A stretch of DNA of 64,000 bases from Isoetes taiwanensis (GCA_021234155.1 JAJEKV010000185.1:306001-370000); one strand, 5' to 3'; counted from the stretch's first letter, positions 23,046-35,328 are shown. Translations and numbers: made by a program. Notes: generated by a model not told the origin, from the sequence alone.

Positions 23046-23261
23046 GTGAAGAATAATCCTGGTGAAGATGTGTCGAAAGAGAAAGAAGATGTGTCGAAAG
23101 AGAAAGAGAAAGAGAAAGAGAAAGAGAAAGAGAAAGAGAAAGAGAAAGAGAAAGAGAAAGAGAAAGAGAAAGAGAAAGAGAAAGAGAAAGAGAAAGAAAA
23201 CGAAAACGAAAACGAAAAAGAAAAGGAAAAGGAAAAGGAAAAAAAGGGGAAAAATAAATAG
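23046..23261 (+). repeat. Purine-rich hexanucleotide microsatellite, open in frame
   Basis: An AAAGAG/GAGAAA hexamer runs from about 23095 to 23196, then shifts to AACGAA and AAGGAA hexamers up to about 23250. All units are multiples of 3, so the frame stays open and would encode a Lys-Glu tract, then Asn-Glu, then Lys-Glu again, ending at 23259-23261. A 21-bp unit (GAAGATGTGTCGAAAGAGAAA) is duplicated just before it. It could be the end of a gene with a charged tail, but no upstream exon is recognised, so I call it a microsatellite. Confidence 0.85.
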
Positions 23262-23269
23262 GGAGGAAC

Positions 23270-23929
23270 AATAGCTGGTGTTAAGGCTATGACATTGTTC
23301 CTTTTTCTAGATTTGGCAGTTCTGCTACAGGAAGACAAACATCCTCTGCTTGTTGTACCCTGCATTTGCCCAAAATAAGACAAGATTTTGAAGCTCAGGA
23401 AATCACTAGAATTGATTTCTGGTCCAATTGTTAACAACAAACTAGTAGAGAGAAGCCATAAGTTTGAAAATTTTAAATCTAACATGGGATGCATAAAAAT
23501 ACCTCGCAAAACAACTGCTGGAACTAAACACTTAACGAATTGTAAAATGATGAAAGAATGCTCAAAAGTAAACATGTCATAAAAACCTAACCAACTTCCA
23601 TGAAAGAAGCATTATTGCTTTGTCCTCCTCAAAATCAAATGCAATCTGCCAACTCTAAAGACCCAAGAGCCCTTTTCTTCCATGGACTCTAAAATAAAGA
23701 AACCTCCTTGCTTGCATGTGTTCTTTGGAATTTAAAATTAATTGATATGTGAAGAAAAGATACGCAATGCAAAATCATTGCAAAACCACAGATATGCCAT
23801 TCAAATATAAGAATATAGTGTGCACTCTAAATAAATTGATCAGTAGGCCTCGAGCAATACGCCCATCAAATCATATGTAATGTAATGTAATGAATCAATC
23901 ACACTCACTTAGGACCTTGAAGGTCATGG
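23270..23929. other. Non-coding stretch
   Basis: No gene or repeat is recognised. It may contain decayed 3' sequence of the LINE remnant that follows on the minus strand. Confidence 0.4.
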
Positions 23930-24330
23930 AGCAAAAAAATGTACATGATTCATAGTTTTAACATGAGAGAACGTTGTGATTCGACATCTTAACCCAATGT
24001 CTTTGGATCCATATCAAAGAGGACCTGAAAGCTCGTATAATTGATACCATGCTTGACTCTGATTTATTCATAGGCAAGACAACTAATAAAAACGTGGTTC
24101 TCATCTTCAACCTGGTTGCAACTACACAGAGTACAGATTCTATCTTCTCTAGGAATGCCATACCATCTTCCTGTTTCAATATATATGAAACCCCATCAAA
24201 TCATATCAAATTATGCTAGATATAAAACCATCAGAGTACACATAATAGGTCATGCCTCCCACAAGGCTTATACACATGGAAACCTCGGATATAGATAACA
24301 ACATAGCATCAATACCTATTGGGTAATTAT
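23930..24330 (-). mobile_element. LINE C-terminal remnant
   Basis: The minus strand reads GRWYGIPREDRICTLCSC, then NQVEDENHVFISC. This is the C-terminal CxxC...H....C knuckle (IPREDRxCxLC...VEDExHFLxxC) found at the end of these LINE ORF2 proteins. It is closer to the common plant LINE form than the copy at 2640-5245, so it probably belongs to another subfamily. Stops interrupt the rest. Confidence 0.7.
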
Positions 24331-26269
24331 TTACAGTATGTAGCTCAACCAACTTTCAATTAGCCTACGTAATGCCACGTGTTAGCAAAACATTATTCAA
24401 AAGAGCAATAATCAAGCAATGACTGACGAACTACATGAAACACACATGTGAAATCCATTGCATGCACCATATCATCTACACTTAGATGCTCCCTGGCACC
24501 ATATCTATATAGCATGAATTCTAGAACCCGGCCTTGTGATTCCAAGTGAAGAGATGAAACCTAGTTTGCCAGACTTCTAGTTATGTCCAGCATCATCCCA
24601 TACTAGTAATAGCTTTCACCTCACAAGCACCCATATTTCCTATCCAGGTAATCCACGTTTATCTAATCATGCCATGCACAGAATTCCCTAAGACAAGCAC
24701 TCAAAATGCTCATTGACTCCACAATAATTGCACAAGAAACCCTCTTCGTGACCGAATTATGAAATTCCTCCCGCTACATGTTGTCGGGCCATGCGTGGAT
24801 TGTGCCCCTCAATATCCCCCCCCCCAAAATGCCCCCCTTCTTTTGTTTGGAGCATATCCGGCACAAATGAGCATCACTATCTAGGGTCTAAAATGAAGGA
24901 CAACCCTTGAATATGCCCATTCTAATAGCTCTCTAAGGCTAGTCCTATGTCGCGGGACAAATACATATGATTTTGAATAGATAAATTTTTTGACATATAT
25001 TTTTGGGACCTTGTAAGTGGTTATTTCTTGTTGCATTTGTTTCCAACCACTTTTAATAATCTGATTCGCCTTTTTTGCCCTTATACATTAGCACATAGCC
25101 GATTTACCATTTTCCTGTGTTTCCTCTTTTTTTTTTGCTAGATCTGCGGGTTGTTCAGCTATTCGACTCGATCCTTTTTTGGCATAGTACACATTTTACT
25201 CATCGCATGGTGCATCGGCTGCGGCTACACAAGAGGACCAACTTAGGCATCTCATTTTGACATTTTTATCCATCATTCCAAATGGGACCAACTTGCTCAC
25301 GGCTATACCATTTCTTTATCTCGTTTATCTTCTATTGCTCCTCCTCATCGTTTTCCACTGTTATTTTCTACAGGTGCCTATCATCTTCTTGATCCCCTTA
25401 TCAGCGGTCCTCATTTTCATGCTCCCCCCCCCCCTCCAAAATAAAATAAATAAAAAAAATAAAAATCCATCCTGCTATCATATTGTGCGTTTATGGTGGA
25501 GACAATGCCTTGTAGCTATCTGAGTTGATTCTTCCTAGTACGATACACATTTTGCTCGTCAAAGCGGCGCATTAGCATCAGCAGTATAGGGAGTTCCACA
25601 TGATATTACTCGTGCTTATGGTAGATGGAGGTCGTCGTCTTCCCACTCTTGCGATGCAGCTTGGCTCGACTCAATGTCTTGCTGTTTCTCATCGATGGGG
25701 TTTCTAAAATAGTTCTCTTGTAGTCGGCCAGTTTTTTTGTATTCTTTGCAAGTCCTTTACCAGAATGGCATCGAGTCGAGCCATTGGGTCAACATTTTGG
25801 GAAGAAAAGAGCCATTTATATAAGTGATGTTCATTCTTGTGGCCATTTATTAGCGTCTTCTCACAGCAGCATCTCTTTCTTACCCATTGCTTCCCTCCTA
25901 ACTCTCCCTTATGTATTGCGTCGAGATTGTTTTTTTTTTTTTACATGCTTATTTCCATCTCAATAATGATGTGTTGTTTTCTTTCCACCCACTGGGTGTT
26001 GCTATGGTTATTATGGTCCATCTGCATGGTGATATTTTATACCACCCGTGGGATGTCATTATTGTTAGTTCTCCACCCTCGGAGCAATGCTAGTTAGTTC
26101 CACCCGAAGGGTGATGCTATTTCTTCTTCCACCACTTGTGATGCTTTTTCCATATAGATATTCATTGTTGCTAGTAACCTCTCACGGGTGCTTTTTATCA
26201 GTTCATTTTCTTGATGTTTAGGTGGTATTCGCCCATCGCACGCAATCTTCTTGGTTATTCTCCCTAACC
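24331..26269. other. Non-coding stretch
   Basis: No gene is recognised. It contains C-runs (about 24818 and 25425), a T-run (25928-25940) and short pieces resembling dispersed repeat X (TTCTTTGCAAGTCC near 25743). Confidence 0.45.
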
Positions 26270-26790
26270 ATTAATGGGTGCTTTCTATCTATTCCACTTT
26301 TTTAGGTATTTTTTCTGTAAATCTTGCATTCAAGGTCGCTACCATTTCAATTTGATTCTCTAGGCAATCATCAAGGTTCTTGGCGACATTTTCTCATTTA
26401 GGGTTTTCCCCAAAAACCCGAAAGGGCTGGGTTTTTCATCCCAGTGAGAAGGTGTCGCCAGTACCTTTACTATTGTCTGGGCATACTCCACTATTTCTTT
26501 TCTCGTGGGGCAGATCGACATTGTTCCTATGGTCAGCTCTCCACAAATTCCTTCAAACATTGTATACTGTCGCTGTAATGAATGACAAACCTATCTAGGC
26601 CAATTTTTGTGTTCTTTGTGAGTCCCTTACCAGAATTTTTAATTCATTAGAAATTCCATACATATGGCCACATGATATTCAAGGCAAAAAGACTTCGATT
26701 CATATCTGCTCTCAATAGAAAAGCTTATTGTGGCACCAAATATTTCATAAAAGTACATGCAACCTTTTTGCCTAAAGGTTCCATATGTCA
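26270..26790 (+). repeat. Dispersed repeat X, copy 2
   Basis: Second copy of the repeat at 20390-20890. Its 72-codon frame (26380-26598) conserves VSPVPLLL, FLQTLY and VMNDKPI. A LINE-like 3' box follows at 27040, so repeat X could be part of a diverged LINE. Confidence 0.75.
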
Positions 26791-26989
26791 CATGCATGCT
26801 CCAAAAAAACTCCTTTATAGAAATATTTATTGCCATGGCAAACGGTGCTGCCCTTCCCAATTTAAAAATAAAACCAACACAATGAGCGTTAGAATACTTC
26901 AAATTTCAAAGCCTTTACTTTTCCACTAGCATTAGTATTATCTTCTTCTTTGTCGTCTTTTAATATTTGGTTATTGTGTTTGGTGATGG

Positions 26990-27090
26990 GGCCTAGTCCC
27001 CAGGTTTTAGATGGGTTGTTGCCCTTGCATGTGCCGTCCCATAATCCGTTGGGTTCTCGTGGACGTAAAAATCCATCTTATCTTTATAAA
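26990..27090 (+). mobile_element. Diverged LINE 3' end
   Basis: CCGTCCCATAATCCGTTGGG...TCGTGGACGTAAAAATCCATC corresponds base by base, with substitutions, to the 3' box of the LINE family (GTCCCATAGGCCAATTGG...CGTGGACGATAAAAA). Confidence 0.6.
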
Positions 27091-28149
27091 ATTGGCCCCT
27101 AGCCACTTTTTTACAAGCCCAACACAATTTTATGGAATATTTCAATATCTACCACACATCCAGCTAGGTCTTTGTACATGGATGTCCACATAAACAGTAG
27201 AACATGAAGTACAACACCCAAGCCACTTTTCCAGACCCTTTTTTTTTGCACAAAATTTCTTCTTCTTCTTAGTTATATGTGGCATTGCCCTATGTGCCCC
27301 ATTTCCCTTGTGGCATTGCCCTATTATAAGAAAATATATGCCAATAAACTGAGTAGGGATTTGTCATCATGGCACACATAATAGCTATAGCATATTGGCT
27401 GACCTCTATGCCCATGAAGTAGCATCACAACTTTGAAGATTAGTAGATTGTTAGGATCTTTCGCCCTATGCTTTTCCTTGAGCGTCTCTTGCCAAACTAG
27501 AAGCTTTGCTATGTGAAATTGGCCCATAGCCTTATTCCCAGACAAACTCGGCCACTGTGAAAACCTATCACATATCGATTCTTGTAACTAGATCTGTATG
27601 CAGAGCAGATCGACAAAAATGGCCGCCTATTTTCGGTTCATTTCTTTGTATAACCAAAAATAAAAAATGGCAATTAATGCCCCCGCAAGTACAAAGTTTA
27701 CTTCACCACTTTAAAAGGCACAATCAAACTTCATTGAAAATATTAGCCTACTGACCCCTTGCTTTTCTATATAATAGGACCAACTAGTCATGAACACCCA
27801 ATGTGTTATACCCGTTTAAAATTGAAGAGAACAATTATATTTTACCTCCAACTTCATTTTTTCCAAAGATGTATAAAGCAGTTTCATAATGCATCCATTA
27901 TTATCTTTCAAGATCCACTCTATGGTTGGATAACAATAATAGTGATTTGTCACAAGGTTTCAACTTGTAACACGTTCAAATGCAACATTTTCCCATAGTC
28001 AAGGAGGTTTGAACTTACCAGCTTGTTCTAAGCTCAAATCTACAATACTAGCTACGGATGAAAATTTACAGATTCAGTTAAGGATTAAGTTTATGGGGAA
28101 GACAGCTTTTCAAAACATCAAATTTCATCTAAAATAGACTCTTGGATGA
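27091..28149. other. Non-coding stretch
   Basis: No gene or clear repeat is recognised. Confidence 0.5.
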
Positions 28150-28506
28150 AATGTTATGACTGAAATTGTAATAGTGCTATCTTCTGACCAAAAACATATG
28201 ACATTTTTCCTAACGATAAAGCTAACACATGATCTAACGAAAAATCTGATGCTTTTTTGATGTTTTGTTTGATGAAACTTCTGATGCTTTTCCTGACGTT
28301 CTTTCTGGCTTTACATTTCTAACGAGTTATGTGACGCATAGCCTCATGTATACTTTCTGACGAATAAGCTGATGAAATATCTAACATAAAATCGTCAGAA
28401 GGAGCATCAGAAAAGCAATTGCCATTATACTCGTCAGCGTAAACGTCAGGAAAAAATCTCTCTACTGACGATTTTTCTGACAATTAATAGCCATTCCCTT
28501 CTAGTG
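28150..28506. mobile_element. CACTA (EnSpm) transposon terminal region
   Basis: Read on the minus strand, the end at about 28505 begins CACTAGAAGGGAATGGC, the CACTA terminal motif. It is followed by many short subterminal motifs (TCGTCAG, TGACGA, TCTGACG and close variants) in both orientations over about 330 bp, as is typical for CACTA ends. I did not find the other end or any transposase. Confidence 0.65.
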
Positions 28507-29275
28507 CATTTTTTACTACCTACAATCTTATGCTGCATATCTTGACAGGATTACTAGCTTTTTACTCACATTCCAGCAAATCAACCATCGTCTACTTAAA
28601 ATGTCACCCAGGGGAAAATTGGAGCAAATGATGCACTTTGGCAGAAAACCTATGTTCCTTTGATTTTTGTCTTTGGAAAAACAAAAATCTACAAAAATCC
28701 ATTTTGTCTAAAAGATCTAATCGTTGCACCAAGAATAATAGGTTCGTACATTCTCAGCTTGGAGGGATTGATTTTATGTCAGAATAGAATCTAGTTTCTG
28801 CACTTGCAACTTGATGATTAAGTTTAGAGCACTATGCGTGAGAGACTATATAAGCATCCCCTCGGGACATCGAAGGGCAACCCTCGTGCGCAGCGCTTTG
28901 TTTCACCTCAAATAAATTGCCAAAAACCACCAAGCAATCACAATCGCTAGATGGCTTTATATGCCAAGACTATGCCTAAACAACTCTTAAGGGGCAACCA
29001 AAAAAAGACAATGCACTATTATTGCTTGAGATCTAACAATAACCATTAGGAAATTGGAAATCTTCGAGCAGAAATGCCCAAAAAAAGATATTGAGATTCA
29101 TTTTTACAAAGCCGCTAAACGACAGACCCAGACGGTGGGCCCTTGGGATCCAGAAGGTAGGCAAAACCCCATTGGAAACGCTAATTTACACCAAATATTT
29201 ACTGCGGGAAAATTTGCACTATGGTTATCACTCCTCTTACGGCAGGCCAACTTTACTGGCCAAGCCTGATAAAAA
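28507..29275. other. Upstream region of the S28 protease gene
   Basis: Probable promoter and 5' UTR of the gene that follows. The 71-codon frame at 29054-29269 is not recognised. No unambiguous TATA box was singled out. Confidence 0.4.
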
Positions 29276-32200
29276 ATGGCCATCAACGCATTCTCTTTTT
29301 TCATCGCATTATGGCTTTGGTACTATGTAGCCAATTTGATGGCTGCATCACCTTACTTGAAACTCAGCTATGGGAACTATCTCACCACTGAAGAACATTG
29401 GCTTTCTCAGAAGCTGGATCACTTTGCCACGCGGGTTAGATATTCAACATGTTTAAATTGTCATTCATTAAGAGGACATAGCACAGAAGATAAGAGGAAT
29501 GCATTAATCAGGCCTTTTATTTATTGGATGTTTCTGGTTGCAAAATGCTAGGATGAACGTGAATTTCCTCAAAGGTATTATGAGTTTCTGGACTACTTTG
29601 ATGCTCCTCATGGACCAATATTTTTGAATATCTGCGGAGAGTCTACTTGCCATGGGATTGTAAATGACTACAAGACGGTAGGTTAAGTTCTATGATTATA
29701 CCTTTTCAAGCTGTTTGAGATGGATTTTAAGTGGATATATTGTCAGGTCCTTCTGAAGGAATTGTTCCCTAACATGAGAATCTCATTAATGAGCATGCAT
29801 TGGATGCATAGCTTTATGCTTCAGCACATTGGCATTTGAATTTGGCCATCAGGTTGTATTAAAGTAGAAGAGTATCGACACGAGTTGCTCATATTCTGAT
29901 TTCTTACCTTACATGACTGTGCCAGTTTTCTTATTCCATCCAAAACTCAATCATAAAGCAGCTGAGTGCTTAATTTATCAGGGCATGCTTTTGACATTCT
30001 TTTTCTTTATTTTTATGGCAGGAAATCAATATTACATGATAGCAGAACTATCCACTAATCCATGCCTTCAGTGCCTGATGTAGTTTGAATTTCTTAAAAC
30101 TTAAGTTTTCCTTTTTCTTTGCAAGGTACTTGCCAAGAAATTCAAAGCAGCTATAGTATGCCTTGAGCATCGATACTATGGAAAAAGCACGCCATTCATG
30201 AATTTGACAGCAGAGAACTTGAAATATCTTTCATCAAAGCAAGCTATTTTTGACTTGGCATTTTTCCGTGCCTTTTACCAGGTGCTTAACGATGTTATCT
30301 CAATCTTAAGTACTGATTTTTTGAAGTTAGACATGATATAAAGTTTTTGGTAAATCCTTTGATGCTTTATAGGTCTCATTAAGTAAGAAATACAACCTCA
30401 GTGGGTTGGAAAACAGATGGTTCATATTTGGCGTTTCGTATTCTGGAGCATTGAGTGCATGGTTCAGGCTGAAGTTTCCTCACCTTTCATGTGGAAGTGT
30501 TGCGAGTTCTGGTGTTATTAAAGCAGTGTACAAATTTTCTGCATTTGACAGACAGGTCAATCACAACCCACCTAGTAATCTTGAGTTGTGCACACATGAT
30601 TTTGAACATGATCCTGCATGGCCACCAATGAAGTGGATGGTGCATCTTGACTTCCCACATATCTTACTGAGTCTATGCACCATTATGAATTGGGTGCTGC
30701 CGTATTGAAGCCATTGCATGTACCAAATGGTCCGCTATAAAGCCCATTGAATACAAAGTGTTTGTACTTGCAAATCCTATGTTTGGAAGTTTGATGGCAT
30801 GCAAGAGCAGCTTGAAGTACAACTATAACCTAACATCCCTGTATGAGTTACTTATTTCTCTCTGAAACCAGAACAAGATGTTAGGCTCAGATATAACATG
30901 ATGCAAGCACTTAGTTTTCAGCACTTAGTTTTCTATAATTACGAACTGACTTGTTTGGTGCAAAATTTTCTTCATCAAATTTTTATATATCTACAACATG
31001 TCAAAATTATCTTGGTGCTAACAGGTTGCGGAATCAGCAGGTTCAGTCTGTAGTCTAGCACTCCGTAATGCCAATATGCTTGTAGAGAAGAGCCTATCAA
31101 AGAATTCTACAGCGGTCAAAGCACTCTTTGGTGCTCAACAGGTTTAGCATGAGTTTATGGTAAATTAGCAGGCAATTTTAGTGTAATGTATTTTGCTTCA
31201 TGGCCGTTGCAGCTCAAGGTAGATGGAGATTTTTTCTACTTCTTAGCTGATGCAGTTGCTCTGGCTGTAAGCACAGTTTGTTTCCAGGACCTATATTTTG
31301 CTTTGTTGTTTTTTTTTTCTCACTAATTCCTTCTTTGCAGTTTCAATATGGGAATCCGGATGCTGTCTGCCTTCCGCTTGTGAAAGCATACAATGGAGGA
31401 CAGGATCTGTTGGTACTTATTTTGCCTCTTTGACATAAATTTTGGCTCCAGACCAACAATACATAGCAAAAATATCAGAGGTTCCATTGTTTCTTTCGAA
31501 AAGCTCGATGGTCCTTGGATTTACTGTAGAAAGGTTTGATCAAATTGGACTAAGATTATCCATGTGCCTTCCTTGTCAAGCTCCCAACTCCTGTCTCTTC
31601 CATTTAAAAAACTAGACTGCAGGAGCTTACTGTTTGTTTGTCATGTACGAAGGTATATATAAACATATGATGATAGATACGAAATGAAATTGTGCTGCAG
31701 GTGTAACCAGATGCACGTTTATCTTCCAAAATGTCGCTAGGATTTTTTGTCATTGCTGTTATTGTTGACTAGTATACTCTGTTGTGCCCAAGCAAGAGGA
31801 GTTTAGGAAATAGTTTAAATGATAGCGTTTTGCAAATGTTTAAAGCCGTGTTTGAGATGCTTTTGGGATTTGCATTTTCAGTCTTATTCCTTTAAAATGA
31901 TCAATACAGAGGGCATTTGCCAAGTACATCAAGTCATATTTCTTGGGCACATTTGGTGCAAAAGTAAACACTTATGATCAGGAGTATCTAAAACATAATA
32001 TTACAGGAGGTCCTGGTAGCGGTAAGCAGTATAAATTCTTTTGATGTCAACTATGTTCAGACTGTTATTAGCTGCTTTTCATGTGCATGTAGGGGATAGG
32101 CAATGGTGGTATCAGGTTTGCACTGAAGTAGCCTACTTCCAAGTCGCTCCAGTCAATAATAGTATCCGCTCTTCTTACGTAAACCTGAGGTATGCTTTTG

Positions 32201-33004
32201 TATTTGCATTCTTTCATCCTTAAATACTCACAAAGCTCACTCACCTACAAAATCAGGAATATAATAACCTTAAAAAAAAATGTTTTGTTTGCTCATGTTT
32301 TGTTCAGGTACCATTTGGATCTTTGTCAGAATGTGTTTGGCAAAGGCACGTATCCTGAAGTCAACATGACTAATTTATATTATGGCAGTACAGCAATTGC
32401 TGGTATCTATATTTAGACTTACCCTTTTGAAAAGGGAACCTCTTCATCTAGACGTACCAAATGTGTTTTTCAGTGACTTAAGTATAAGCTTTTTGTTTCT
32501 GAGATGCAGATTGTATGTTTAAAAAAATTTATTTATATTCAAAATCTACCATGAAGTTGCTTTTATTTTTGTGTTAGGATCTAAGATCTTATTCATGAAC
32601 GGATCACAGGATCCATGGCGCCATGCATCTAAGCAGACCTCATCATTTTCTGGTATGTTTGACTTTGTTGAGAAGGCTTTGTTTATAAGAATAGTAGGAT
32701 TGTCTGAAAATGCGTTTTGAAGCTGCATCAGAGCCAGCACATTTGATTAAATGTTACAATTGTGGACATGGGGTGGACATGCGTGGATGTCCTCAAACTC
32801 CACTCCAAGTTGGAGGTGCGTGACCATGTTTCACTTCAGCAGTCTTTTGAATATTTGTTTTCCTTGACTTCTTTCTGGTGTTCAGGAAATGCTTCAAAAT
32901 GTGCAAAACCAGAAGAGGTGCAAAGAGGTCGTCAAATTATGGAGTTCTACATACAATCCTGGCTGGAAGAGTGTGCCACTAACATAAATCAAGCAATAAT
33001 GTGA
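29276..33004 (+). CDS. S28-family serine carboxypeptidase (EDA2-like), 13 exons, intact
   Basis: This is a peptidase of the S28 family (lysosomal Pro-X carboxypeptidase, DPP II, plant EDA2 group), expected in the secretory pathway or vacuole, acting near proline residues. Exons: 29276-29434, 29552-29677, 30126-30281, 30373-30555, 31025-31141, 31213-31266, 31341-31412, 31910-32021, 32093-32189, 32308-32402, 32578-32652, 32732-32815 and 32886-33004. All introns are GT-AG and the frame stays open for 482 residues, the usual length. Residues 1-24 look like a signal peptide (FSFFIALWLWYYVANLM). Landmarks are ICGESTCHG, LEHRYYGKSTPF, LKYLSSKQAIFDLA, the nucleophile motif GVSYSG (Ser169), YGNPDAVC, NGSQDPWRHASK (Asp402) and CGHG (His428). 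Several N-glycosylation sites are present (KNST, HNIT, NMTN). The start has a good context (AAAAAATGGCC). I see no breaks. Exact substrate is unknown. Confidence 0.93.
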
Positions 33005-33484
33005 TATTGACGATTTAAAGGTTCATCATCACTTCAACCACTTGACTTTGTATTCTTATATCAAAATTGTTTGTATAAAGTGTTGAAGGCGCGTGCTTTA
33101 TTGATAAATGCTTTAATTGATAAGGCCGACTTGGTTGGTAGTTCAATGAGTCGGAACAACACCATATAATACAATTTTTATGATCTTTTCATTAAGCTTG
33201 GGAATTAGGGCATGAAATGTAGCTAATTGTGAAATATAAAGAGATGGATATGCATGTCCATTGGATTCTAAAAATTGCCCTCGTCATTTAAAACATATAA
33301 GAAATGGCCGCCGCAAACATTTCTTTGGTTCCTACCTTGTGCAATTCGACCTAATATTAATGATAAATTCCTCATCTAAATTTGCATAAAATACTTGTAA
33401 CAGTTCTCCATAGTTGCTTTCACTGGTTATCTAATTTAAAGCTTCAAGAGGTAGATTGTCATTTGTGTTGTCGATGATAAACAT
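33005..33484. other. 3' flank of the S28 gene
   Basis: AT-rich, with no coding signal. It contains a copy of the dispersed GCCGCAAACATTTCT motif at about 33309. Confidence 0.5.
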
Positions 33485-34204
33485 ATGAAGTTGATGCACG
33501 CTTTAGTTCAGAAAATGCAAACAGGGTGTATAAGCACTTTAAGTGCTGAAAATCGCGGAAAGACTAGTGAAGGACGGTTGATGATGGAGGTATGGAGCGA
33601 GGATGATTTTCACAGCATTGGAGGTCTGTGCAATTCGGGGATGAAGCACCATGAGGAAGAAAATTGATTGGAAAATAATGTCACGAAGCGAGATTGGGGA
33701 TCTATTTGGACAGGGAAGCTGAACAAAGGAAAGATCAAACGGCATTGTGCAAAGGAGCATCTTCAAGAGAAGTTGGAAACACTCAGCCGAAAAATCTACA
33801 AGAATTGTCACAATAAAGAAGTAAAAAAGCAACCAGCCCTTGGTTTTGCGTTCGAAAATTGCACTAGATCAATAGTTATGTCTAAGGAACACAAAGTAAA
33901 CTGGGCCGCATTTGCTGTGCAATGCCAAAGATACCGATAGACAAGTAAAAACAGAGGCAGATGCAATTTTATTTGTTACAAGGAATCTGAAAGCAATAGG
34001 AAGTGAGTTGAAAAGCAATGAGAAGGGCTCTAAAGTACAGAAAATGATGTTAAGAGAGGTTGAGAATCGTTTAAGACAGGCCATAAATTATTTGGCTACA
34101 ATACCGGAGGAGTTCAAGCTTAATCCAAATTGTGAGTTGAAGGCAGAAATTAAGATTTGGAGCAGGCTGTCCAGATGGAAACTTGGCACAGGAACAAGAT
34201 GATT
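33485..34204 (+). pseudogene. Unrecognised broken reading frame
   Basis: A frame of about 240 residues is interrupted by one in-frame TGA (33665-33667) and one frameshift near 33935, then continues to 34202. Pieces read WSEDDFHSIGGLCNSG, KRDWGSIWTGKLNKGKIKRH, NWAAFAVQCQRY, ILFVTRNLKAIGSELKSNEK and LREVENRLRQAINYLATIPE. It is charged and mostly helical. I do not recognise the family. It lies 540 bp before the phosphatase-like fragment, on the same strand, and the two may have belonged to one gene. Confidence 0.5.
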
Positions 34205-34743
34205 TTTATATAAGCTTTAGAGTACGTTATCTATGGGGGTCAAGATAATTTTACCCTAGATTTATATATCCCAAAGCCTAAAAAAAAGTTTGCCCTCTAG
34301 ATCCCTCACTATCCCCTACGATGCCCATTATCGGGGGTCCCATTTTGCCGTACCAGGCTGAAAACATTGCCACCAAATGTCGTCGTTTATCCCTGCCATC
34401 CAAAAGTTTTTTCTCATAGTAGAGGGATCCCATTTTGCGAAGTCCCGGCATCCAGGACCGCTTTGGCAGGGATCTCGGGGTCTACAGGCCACAAAATGAA
34501 CTTGATAATGGCACTACAGGTGCCGAATGAATGCAATTATGGAGGTCTTAAGAGGCAATTCAAATGTGTCTCTAAGAAGTTTGATTTAACTACTAATAAT
34601 ATTTGAATGTTCAAGTACAGTTGTACTAGAAGACCAATTGAACAAGTGGTTCAAAATTTGAATATTGTACCTGACAGGTTAATATTATCTTAAGTGTTTC
34701 AAAATTCTTCTTTGTGTTTGTATTTGTGTTTAGTTTATGATTT

Positions 34744-35328
34744 TTGAATGATAAGTATACAACACAATCCTCTTTGGAGAGGAAACTTCTTGTTTTAGAT
34801 GCGAATGATGTTCTAGTGAGGATTTACAGCAAAAACAATCCTGTACGTGTGGACAATAGGTTATGGATTACAAAAACAAGCAAGAAATTGGTTGTGTTAA
34901 GGCCTAAATTTCAAGAATTTTTGAAGGCACCAATGGTAGACCTTGATATAGCAATTTGGTCATCCATGAACAATGTGAATGTGAATGAAGTTGTGGATGT
35001 AATAGCATCAGTTCTCAGATACGACTTTGTGTTTGTGTGGAACCAGTCTCATTGCTTAGAGATGCCTTTCAAGTGGCCAATTAGATCTAAAAAAACATTG
35101 TACTTGAAGCCATTGTCTAGGGTTTTTAGTGACTATCCACAATATGAGGGGAGTTGCATATGGTTGGATGATAATATTTAGAAAACATTTGCTTCTCCAC
35201 ATTTCACATCTATTTTGGTACCCATGTTCAATTTGAATGCAGATGATTCTGTATTGGAACAACTCTTGCCAGTGATTAAGGATGTAGCACAGGTTGATGA
35301 CTTCTCGCACATTCTCAAGGCAGACTAG
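34744..35328 (+). pseudogene. FCP1/CTD-phosphatase-like (NIF domain) fragment
   Basis: The frame reads LLVLDANDVLVRIYSKNN, VVLRPKFQEFLKAP, DLDIAIWSSMN, YDFVFVWNQSHC, LYLKPLSRVF and SCIWLDDNI. These are the ordered motifs of the FCP1 homology domain of HAD-type Ser/Thr phosphatases. In the signature DxDx(T/V) the second Asp is Asn (D-A-N-D-V), so catalysis is doubtful. A TAG at 35179-35181 interrupts the domain, and the same frame continues to 35328 (FNLNADDSVLEQLLPVIKDV). The fragment is intron-free, so it may be a retrocopy or a capture. The N-terminal ATG at 34744 is only the first in the frame. Confidence 0.8.
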
